From the NCBI GenBank assembly GCA_958299035.1, contig CATQJL010000001.1, positions 27,507,521-27,571,520 on the forward strand: a DNA stretch of 64,000 bases, read 5' to 3'. Under the pieces are notes generated by a model, which worked only from the letters and a program-made list of their open reading frames with translations, was not told the DNA's origin and searched no databases. Of the stretch, positions 55,991 to 64,000 are shown piece after piece (within the stretch, counting starts at the first letter, position 1; every line of letters begins with the position of its first letter). Made by a program: the position numbers and the translations under genes. The stretch is from Cylicocyclus nassatus. Its lineage: Eukaryota > Nematoda > Chromadorea > Rhabditida > Strongylidae.

Positions 55991-58320
55991 GTAAATGGCA
56001 TAAATCTGTCAGGACTCAAAGCCGCTTTGGCACATTGTCTTGACTAGTTTCATGTTGTTTTTATTATTCTAAGTAGCCATTAACTTAAAGCAGCTGGACC
56101 ACAAGTATGATCTTGTTAAGCACACAATTTACTTGTTTGGACAATGTGTAGGGGTTGTAAGCTTCTAGTTGATGAAATACATTTTCCAGACATCTCATCG
56201 GGACTTTTTCGAAAAATGGACAAAGCTTTTGCACTTCCTAATATTAAATACACCGTAAGCTTTAGTGTAATCAACGTCATCGATGTGACTTCAATACCTT
56301 TCAAGCTCTCGACTTTATTGTTTCGACAATTCCAATTTGAAATTGGCTCGTAAATTACGATTTAACTCTGAATATGGCGTTTTGGGTTATTTAATTCATT
56401 TGGAGCTTGTGAAACGTGGGCAAGCTTAAATATCCGATGGACGCGCAGGCTATCGTACTAGCCTAATTACTCCACTTTCAGCAAAAACAAATTATGCAGT
56501 TTATCAATTAAGTGGGTGTTAGATTCCGTCGCAGTTCTTAAACCCAAATTATTTACAAAGCAGAAGTTCCTGAAAACTTTGAGGCATTTAAACGCTTTAT
56601 TTCTTGCGGAAACTCATAAAGTGGCACGAACACTCATGACTTTCGGCAGAATGCATTACATCAAAAGTATTTATTTTAGAAGTCTTGGAGTATTAAGTTT
56701 TACTGATGTACATTTCCAAGACGACCCGAAGCATGGGAAGGCAAGAAGACTGCAAAACGATTATAATGGGCTAACTTGCCATAGGTTTTGAGCAGGACTC
56801 GGCAGGAGGTGGCTCTCCAGAAATGCACAAAACGAAATTCCCCTTGACTTTCGCAGAATTTTACAAAAGTCCCCCCTAACCCTAAACCCTAAACGTAAAA
56901 AACCCTCGAAAAATCGAAACGTCTCTCAAAAACTTAACCTACGTTGTGTTTTTCGGTCATAGAAATGGTATCCCTTTTGCTGTTCGTCCCAAAAAAGATA
57001 CCCAGCTTGCTTATAAGCTCCCTGTGCCGAGCCATGGGTTTTGAGACTGCGAAGAAACGAGACCGTGAGCATTCTTAAGTATCATTCTTCAGTATAGGTC
57101 TAATACCATCACTCTAAGTTCACTGTCGTAAGACTGCCATAAAATATTTTTGTTAACGTCATGTTTGAAAAATTGTATTCATTTAGAATCGAATCGGTGT
57201 CAAATCTAGAATCCGCTGATTACCCAACTAATTCGCTGCGCTCTCTAGTTTTTTTTTCTGTTCTCGTTCAAAATCCAAATCTGCTCTTCAGTCATGCATA
57301 CTTTGTGAATGCTTTCTCACATTATGCTTCTAAAGCTTGTAAGGTACAACAAGAGATTTGCAATTGCTTCTAGCATTGATTTTTTCCCTTTCATTTAGCT
57401 TTCTTGGTTCGCCCTGATCAATCACCTTTAAGTTTTTATTTTGAATAGTGTGAGTCGTTTGAATATACAGATTTTTGGGCAACTTTGAACAGTTTTCGAG
57501 TTCTATCCATGGTTATCAGTAAGTTAGAAACTAAGTCATACCTTTGGCGGTAACGTTGTCGTTGTCCATGGCAAAAGTTCCTACAGAAAGGTGCTCCTTA
57601 TATTTCGGATAAAAGGGTTGCTTACCACAACTCGGGTCCAGATTACATGAAACTCAGGAATTTTAATTTATGGGTGTTTCTAAGCGAAACAGTTGAGATT
57701 CCCAGCAAGCAAATCTTGCACCATAAAGTATGCTCCATGATCTATGCTTTGCTGCTCATCGTAGCAAAATGTCGCTTACAAGTTCACAACCATTTCTATA
57801 CTTTGCTTCAGCCTTCCCACTCTGCGTGCATGCGTCACGTACCCGAATATGATTTTTTTCAGGTTTTCTTCTGTGTGCGATTGATTTATGTTGTCGAAGT
57901 GGTTTACGACTTTCACTGTCCTATCATTGACAGATATAGCAAGCAAGTTTTATCTTTTGGCAATCTAACACCCAATTGCCCTTTATACTTCCAAAAATTT
58001 TTCTTACAAACAGTTGAAACAGTTGTTAGTGATTTATGAAAGCACTGAACCACGCTGGTTTATTCGCACAAAGTGCGTGTAGAGCTTTGCTTGTCAGCAA
58101 ATGGGTGAAAAATGAAGCTGATTTTCACTAAAAGCTCAAATATCAAGCTCGAGGGGTTCAACTAATCCAAGGTTTGCGTGTATCATCAAACAAAAAAATT
58201 GATTTCTATATTCTAAACAGTCTAATTTCAAAAACTGCTGGCTGATCATCATTACCAAAAGCGACAAAAACTAAATGAAGACTTTCAAGCAGACATTGTA
58301 TATTTGTAGAAAAAACTTCT
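55991..58320. other. No firmly supported gene; several open frames
   Basis: Open plus-strand frames at 56144-56353, 56516-56791 and 57647-58039 lack recognisable domains. On the minus strand a 103-nt segment at about 57960-57790 lies between an AG acceptor and a GTAAGC donor and reads VVNHFDNINQSHTEENLKK. It could be an exon, but no neighbour in phase was secured. Confidence 0.3.
56516..56791 (+). CDS. Candidate open frame, unknown (weak)
   Basis: A 91-codon frame reads LKTLRHLNALFLAETHKVAR and MTFGRMHYIKSIYFRSLG, basic and mixed in composition. It has no recognised domain and no splice support. Chance cannot be excluded, because open frames of this size occur at many repeats in this window. 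I list it because the composition is less biased than that of the repeat-derived frames. Confidence 0.15.
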   Translation: MLDSVAVLKPKLFTKQKFLKTLRHLNALFLAETHKVARTLMTFGRMHYIKSIYFRSLGVLSFTDVHFQDDPKHGKARRLQNDYNGLTCHRF

Positions 58321-58324
58321 ATGA

Positions 58325-58504
58325 AAAAGGATCAGAATATTCGTGAACAGTGGATCCGTAAACTTCTGGGTAAAATTTCCAATCAATATCAGGCCATCAA
58401 TGATGGCCAAGACCTGCGGCAAGCTCAAGTGCGAAAATGAGGGAGAAGTAAAATGTCCCGAATCGCTCAAAAATTTTGTCCATAGAGCTTATTCGACCTG
58501 CTGA
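58325..58504 (+). CDS. Candidate cysteine-containing 3' exon (weak)
   Basis: One frame stays open from 58325 and ends at TGA (58502-58504), reading NFWVKFPINIRPS, then MMAKTCGKLKCENEGEVKC and ending RAYSTC. Spaced cysteines and mixed charge look like a small secreted domain. The acceptor is not clear and no upstream exon was found. The family is not recognised. Confidence 0.2.
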   Translation, partial: KRIRIFVNSGSVNFWVKFPINIRPSMMAKTCGKLKCENEGEVKCPESLKNFVHRAYSTC

Positions 58505-58720
58505 TTGAGGAAAGCACAACTGGTTTGCAAGATGGCTTCTTATTGTAGAGCTAGGATGAATAGGTCGAACGGCAGTGGCTTTGCAAGACTGAACATTTTG
58601 GACTTTTGATGAGGTAATTTCCTCATACTCCAGGCACGAAAATGGAGTAAGACCGAGCGCATAGCATGCTGCCCTGCATACTTTAGACGGAGTCGAATGA
58701 CTATTTGATCATATAAGTAG

Positions 58721-59226
58721 ACTAGCTGGCTTGCCCGGCTCCGCCGGGCCTGCCAGCTAGACTCGTGTACGTATGTTCCGAATAGAAATTTTTATCTCTG
58801 AACCGATTGGGACCGAACTTTGCACACATACACTTCGGGGCAGGGAGCGTGTCACAGCCCACTTTTCGTTATCGATCGATGTCGATTTTACCGATTTTTT
58901 GCAAAATTTGAGCTAGGGGGCTAGGATTTTGCACAGGGGGGTAATCGAGCATGCTGATCACCCCCTTCGGGGTGATCAGCATGCTCGATTACCCCCCTCT
59001 GCCAAATCCCAGCCCTCTAGCTCGAATTTTGCAAAAAATCAATAAAATCGATATCGATCGATAACGAAAAGTAGCCTATGACACGCTCCCTGCCCTGAAG
59101 TATATGTGTGCCAAGTTTGGTCCCGATCGGTTCAGAAATAAAAATTTGTATTCGGAACATACGTACATACATACAGACAGACAGACATACAGACAGACAA
59201 ACAGACATTCAGCTTTATATATAAGA
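58721..59226. mobile_element. Symmetrical palindromic Helentron-like family H element
   Basis: It opens with an ACTAGCTGGC...GCCAGCTAG hairpin (58721-58760) and runs through TATGTTCCGAATAGAAATTT, CTTCGGGGCAGGGAGCGTGT and CGTTATCGATCGATG to a perfect inversion at 58935-58964/58969-58998. It then repeats everything in reverse to TACATACATACAGACAGACA and TTCAGCTTTATATATAAG. The outer ends differ: the hairpin on one side, the CAGA microsatellite on the other. It is a head-to-head version of the element that is single-oriented at 24972. Confidence 0.8.
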
Positions 59227-59420
59227 TAATTCGAATGCGAATGATTTAAAAATTTGAATATTCAAAAGTTTGAGATTTCGAATAATATTCTTTCGAATAA
59301 TATTCGAAGATCAATAATGCTATGATAGAAACCCGACTTTCGAATGTTATTCGGTATTCGAATATCATTCGTGGTAGTATTTGATTCCAATTTTCGAATA
59401 TTATTTGATATTTAAGTTTT
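59227..59420. repeat. TTCGAATA low-complexity tract
   Basis: Irregular ATTCGAATA/TATTCGAATATC units directly follow the family H element. The same association of TTCGAATA tracts with family H occurs at 31405-32965. Confidence 0.65.
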
Positions 59421-60978
59421 CGAAATTTTCGAAATTTTCCTAAATATACTGCCCAATAAGTCTGTCAAGTCCAAGAGGTGCACTCTCTTGACTTGAATCC
59501 TTCACCCTGATTGTCTTACTTTATATGAACATAACATTATGACTAGAATCTTTATTATATCTTTGCATGAGTAAGGGAAAGGGGGAAAGGAAGCCGCCGG
59601 TCACCCGGTTAGGCACAGCTCATCTGGAGTTGCTGGACACCGCTCAGTTTGGGTGAGAACTGTCGGACCATCTCTTAGTCTGCGTCTCGACAAGTCCAAT
59701 CCTTAGTAAAGCTCGTCCCGAGCTTTCATCTTTGGCCATGGCTAAAGAGTAGGAAATCGTCATTAAAACTGCCCATGTACCATTTGCTTCGTCGTAAGAG
59801 GCAGGAGATATGCGGTAGTTGCCAACATCGTCTTCAATACGTTATCGTCACCAGGGTTGCCCATTTGCCATTTGCTGCTGCTGCTTTGCTTGAGCGCAGC
59901 GTAGTGTTGTTGATCGCTTCGTGGCTTAGTTGCTGGATCGCTCTTCATAAGTGGACAAGAGGAAAAGGCTTATAGGAAAGGAGCGGCTTTCGCACACCCT
60001 GTCAAAAGAAGAGCTCGTCTCGAGCTGAGAATCAAGCGCAGCAAAATGAGCTTGGAAGTGGGATGGATATCAAATTTGTGTGCGGGTGGGCTCTATCTGA
60101 GCAGAGGGAACGAGTATTGCGATGCTTGGGATGAGAATTAAACGGCATGGTAGAAACGGCAAAAGTTAAAAAGCCTTGATGGGGGGCCATGAGTTGTCAT
60201 AAATGTTGAGGAAATACATGTACGTGAAAAAAGTGCAGACAACCATTTCAATGCAAATTAAAAAACTGCTAATGTGACAAAATGTTCAAAATTTTGATGT
60301 TTTGAAGATTCGTCGTTACAGCACTCAGAAAAAAATCGAAGGCAACCATATATGAAATTTTCGGAAACTAACATGTGAATAACTCACGAGAAAACACTTC
60401 CCTAACGTTGCCCACAAGGGTGTGGAATTTTGAATGACTGAAAGGCTTATCCGAGTTGCCCATCGAAGAAGTCTTTCTTGTTATAGTGCGAACGCTCGCG
60501 GCAAACTCACTCGGTGCCAGTAGACGCTGCATGAGTGAAAGTAATGTGAGTTTGCTACTGGCACTCAACCCTCCAGTCTTTTATAGCCACTCTGAACATC
60601 TTATAGCAGACTGGAACAAATTTGAAGCCGAATATTGAACATTATAATGCAATGGTGAATGCAGTTGTAATGGGGCATATGCATGAATGTAGACAAAAAT
60701 AGATCAAATTTTAAAAAGGAGTGAAATTGCCTCTAAGCAGTCTTTTCTTCTGTAGTTGTAATCATTTTCACTTTGCATCCGCTATCGTATCTAAAAGACG
60801 GATCTGCCATGATCTGCCTATCCTGATTCGGACAGTTCACTCATGTACCTGAAATCCCTCTCACAAAAGAAAAGTATTGGTAATCCAAACCAGACTTTTC
60901 GAGTTTAGAATACTGTCAATTTTGTGATCAGATAGCTGGTAAAAGAAAATCGGCAACTTACTGCGACGGTGGTCAGAT
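59421..60978. other. No gene recognised; GC-rich possible repeat at 59575-60050
   Basis: The segment from about 59575 is richer in GC (AAGCCGCCGGTCACCCGGTT, AGCTCATCTGGAGTTGCTGG) and contains the palindrome-like pairs GCTCGTCCCGAGC and GAGCTCGTCTCGAGC. It resembles an untranslated repeat segment but no termini or proteins were identified. Open frames at 60368-60638 on both strands overlap each other and are unsupported. Confidence 0.35.
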
Positions 60979-60981
60979 TTA

Positions 60982-61795
60982 AGGAGCCTCCAGACCGCGC
61001 CGGTTGTCACCTTTGCAGCCGGTAGCTGCTTTCGCGCCGGTTGCCGCTATTGCAGCTGAAGCGCACTGTGTCGGATTTTGTCCTTGGAGCGTAGCGAGAG
61101 CCTATTGGCAGTAGACACTATTTTTTGATTCTTTTGTCACCACTCTTTTGTTTCCAATGTTCTCTTCTTTCCTGTAGTAATTCATTCAGGTTCTACGATG
61201 CTGGAGTAGTCGACTCATTGTTGAACATTCGATCCACCTCCCGCTGTAGAGCTGTTTGTTTAGGAAAATGTGATAAACGGCGTTTTTTTCTTTCATTCAT
61301 TTCCAGGCTATTCTCCTACGGTAGTTGATCGTTCGTAGAAAACAAAGTTTCTTTGAATTTGCCTTTAGTTTTTGAAGCCATGCTACTGCTATTGAGGAAT
61401 CATTGGGTTGCGGACTTTTTCTGAATATAGGTGTGAACTTGTTGAAACTTCAGCTGCATTGTTTTTCGAGCTCTCTCCTTAACTTCATCATTAAGATCAG
61501 GGAAAGTCCGCAACCTGCCTTCATACTAAATCTTTGCGGAACGTTGTTTTTTTTTGCACAGCTTTCGTTTTGATGATATTGCTTTGCTGTGTGGTTGCGC
61601 AGGCAAGGTTTTTGATGTCAACTCCGATCTGAAATTGGTCTACTATTCTGAGTGGACGATATCGTTTCTCGCTACGCTCCAAGGACAAAATCTGACACAG
61701 TGCGCTTCAGCTGCAATAGCGGCAACCGGCGCGAAAGCAGCTACCGGCTGCATAAGCGACAACCGGCGCGGTCCCGACGCGGTCTGGAGGCTCCC
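60982..61795. mobile_element. 814-bp TIR element with TTA target duplication
   Basis: The left end GGAGCCTCCAGACCGCGCCG and right end CGCGGTCTGGAGGCTCC are inverted, flanked by TTA at 60979-60981 and 61796-61798. Inverted similarity continues for about 120 bp (GCAGCCGGTAGCTGCTTTCG, GAAGCGCACTGTGTC and CTTGGAGCGTAGCGAG mirrored). The interior is AT-rich without a transposase. The 3-bp TTA duplication suggests PIF/Harbinger. Confidence 0.85.
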
Positions 61796-61798
61796 TTA

Positions 61799-64000
61799 GG
61801 ACTTAAGGATGTAGCACTGCAGATGATTTGATTTTTTTTAGGGGGGGGGGGAGGACTTTTTTTACAAAGATCATTATATTTTATGGTTTTTTTCTCTATG
61901 TTTCATAGAGTGGCGGTACAGGGATGCGTTTTAGAACCAAAAACCAGGCACTCCAAGTCTTGCACACTGCTTGTCACATGCTGTGTATTGACAATATGTA
62001 AAATTCAGTTCTGTAGCGCGTATTGAGTAACTTCGATTTTTTACTTGCCATGTATAGGTCAGAAAACGCTTATTATTGTTTTATACAGAACACCAACACG
62101 TAGTGCAGCGTCTTATTCTGCGATTCAAAGAATGATAGAGATATGTAAGGGAGGAAAAGCATCACAGCCTACATCATAGATTTTAGCATAATGACAAGCT
62201 TCTAGTGTGAGTAAGGTTGTGGATAGATGAAAAGTTTTCAAAAGACGAGGATGCCTTCTGCAGACGAGTTTCAAAATGATTGTTGCATATACGCAGTTTT
62301 TTTTAAACTAAAGGTGAAGACGCCGCTAATCAATCACAAGCGGCGTCATTTATATTAGGAGTTCGCCATTACTGTTTCGGCTACTAATGTAAAGCAGGGA
62401 CTGAGATGCATCATAAATAGGAACTATAACCCTACGATACGTTTTTTTGTAAATGAGCTATTTTAACTGTCGCTCGCATTAAAAGAATCAATACTTCGCG
62501 GTGACTTGAGTTTTTTTTTTCGAATAGTTTGTAGTGAGCCAATTGGCATTTATGATAGTCATATTTGGAAACAATCTCGACTTTATAAGCCTTGCGGCTC
62601 CACTTTTTTTTTGCTATGCACCACCAAATTATGCTCAGTGGTTTTTGAACAATAGGTGTCATTCTAAGAAGATTTGTTTCCATGCAGGTAGGACTTGTAC
62701 AAACAAGAAATGGGTTCGCCCGTTACGTTCAGGTCACGCGAAGCTAAGCTAATCAGCTATCCACAAATTTGCTATTGACCCTTCAAACCCCGTGTAGGGA
62801 ATCATTCCTGCCTTTCCCCAGAGTTCAAAACATCTGAATTTGACTGAGTGTTTTGCGCTAATTACTTAACAAGAGGCAGAATAGAGAGCATTGAAACTCC
62901 TCATATGATATGAATTGCAACACCAAACCGGGAACTGCATAGTAGCGGTTTTTTTGGAATTTGCTATAGTTTTGTTAACAGTGAGGGCAAATTATTACAT
63001 AGTCAAAGCGCTAAAAATCAAGTTTCATTGATTGGTTTGTTCCATTGTTTGCTTGACATCTATCTAAAGCCATTTGAGACATGCAAAACCGACTAAAAAT
63101 ATTTGAAGGTACGAATTCCTCTGAACAAACTTAGCTTTATCAGCTAATTCTATTTCTTTTATAATGGAGTAGGTGATTCAAGCACTGAAATTTCGAGATT
63201 TGCCATATCTACCATAAGATCTCCCATATCTATATAATGATTGATAGAGAATGCATTCTCAATTATCAGATAGCAGAGCGACGCAGATTTTTATGAACTG
63301 CTTGAGGGATTAAAATTAGAGAAAACATACAAGTTCTTCATTTTCTAATGACAACTCGAGTTTGAAAAATTATAAATGAAAACAATGGTTTCTAAATTGT
63401 AAATTTTTTAATGACGTTCATGTGCGATGCAATGATTTAAAGGTTTTATAGAATGCCGGTTTTAGTAAATTGTCATTTTGCTTTTTTTTAGAGTGAGGAC
63501 AAAAACGAATGAGAAGTCGAAGAGATCAAAAACTGGCGCAGCCAAATATTTTTTCGCACGTTTTTTTTAATAAGTAATGCAGTCATCCAAAGACAAAAGA
63601 TAGAAAAGTGCTTGACGAGAATGCAAAAGCTAATCTTTCGAGAATTGTGGCAGGTTCTTTTTCAAGCTACTTCGCGGATGCAAATAAGTGTTTCTTCGAG
63701 CACAACTTTTTTCTGGAGGTTGTGAGTTTATCAAGCAACCATCCATCAAAACAAGTTTCAAAAAATAAGAGTTTCATATAGTCTTAATTTCGAGAATCGT
63801 CAAAAACTCTTGGTACCTTTTGAAAATACCATAATTTTGGAAATAAAGACTCATTTTTGGTAAGTTTGCCTCAATTCTCTTGGCAGATTAACCAAACGAA
63901 TTCACGAATTAGCAAACTCAACTAGTATCGTAATTATTCATGAGATTCTTTTTAAAACCAATCTTATGTCAGCCTGATGTGTAAATTTGAGGTAGTGGCT
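61799..64000. other. No firmly supported gene
   Basis: A G-homopolymer tract lies at 61842-61852. A GACGCCGCT...AGCGGCGTC hairpin lies at 62319-62347. After an ATGCAG acceptor at 62688 all three plus frames stay open to about 62750, one reading VGLVQTRNGFARYVQVTRS to a stop, so a short terminal exon is possible but the frame is undecidable. The rest is AT-rich without repeat termini. Confidence 0.3.

Noticed and set aside
56877..56896. TAACCCTAAACCCTAAAC string as a telomere repeat
   Set aside because: Only two to three units, of plant type rather than nematode TTAGGC. Most likely chance.
62319..62347. GACGCCGCT...AGCGGCGTC hairpin as a bacterial terminator
   Set aside because: The context is eukaryotic, with no upstream gene and no T-tract role.
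62689..62751. Terminal exon after an ATGCAG acceptor
   Set aside because: All three frames are open over the same bases and no upstream exon in phase was found, so it cannot be called.

Overview
This window is eukaryotic nuclear DNA with no bacterial gene organisation. It has no operon-like strings of ORFs, no Shine-Dalgarno sites, no rRNA genes and no CRISPR array. It reads as nematode, most likely a clade V strongylid such as a hookworm relative. The reasons are: small exons with nematode splice signals (TTTCAG acceptors, GTAAG/GTGAG donors, a 39-nt intron); a gene that looks like the CAP/SCP-TAPS secreted proteins that are very numerous in hookworms; an RTE-clade LINE of the type common in hookworm genomes; and Penelope-like elements with a GIY-YIG endonuclease. 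The species assignment is inference.

Host genes are sparse. The best is the 3' part of a split gene on the minus strand (four exons, 16491-17193) encoding a cysteine-rich CAP-like domain. A phase-consistent exon pair may lie on the plus strand (23598-23700 and 26133-26214). A few weaker coding-like patches are listed with low confidence. Nothing supports a complete gene.

Most of the window is transposable elements, many nested, and mostly non-autonomous. 2.3-6.1 kb: a TA-flanked MITE and a 2.7-kb foldback element with minisatellite arms. 7.95-11.19 kb: a decayed RTE LINE with endonuclease and reverse transcriptase remnants. 11.2-13.7 kb: a palindromic element and a decayed Penelope-like element. 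14.0-15.5 kb: a cluster of a GC-rich inverted-repeat family (family C), which recurs at 18.4-19.1 and 43.8-44.4 kb. 17.3-20.8 kb: foldback, Helentron-like, Harbinger-like and mariner-like palindromes around and upstream of the CAP-like exons. 23-27.7 kb: MITEs, a hAT MITE with a perfect 8-bp target duplication, and a MITE nested in another. 27.9-29.2 kb: a minisatellite. 29.3-32.7 kb: GATCGAT-type minisatellite arrays, one interrupted by a nearly symmetrical 945-bp palindrome. 34-42 kb: mariner-type palindromes and a hAT element with an 8-bp duplication, whose second copy is at 46.2-47.3 kb in the opposite orientation. 47.7-50.3 kb: a minus-strand LTR-retrotransposon gag relic beside a second Penelope-like relic. 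50.3-51.4 and 55.5-56.0 kb: palindromic elements, two of which carry tRNA-like sequence at the centre. 58.7-59.2 and 61.0-61.8 kb: a nearly symmetrical Helentron-like palindrome and another TIR element.

Functionally, RTE, Penelope and LTR relics are the only protein-coding mobile elements, and all are broken by stops and frameshifts. The DNA-transposon-like elements encode nothing recognisable and would need transposases from elsewhere in the genome. Intact target duplications, near-identical inverted arms and clean nested insertions show a layered history of insertions, some of them recent.
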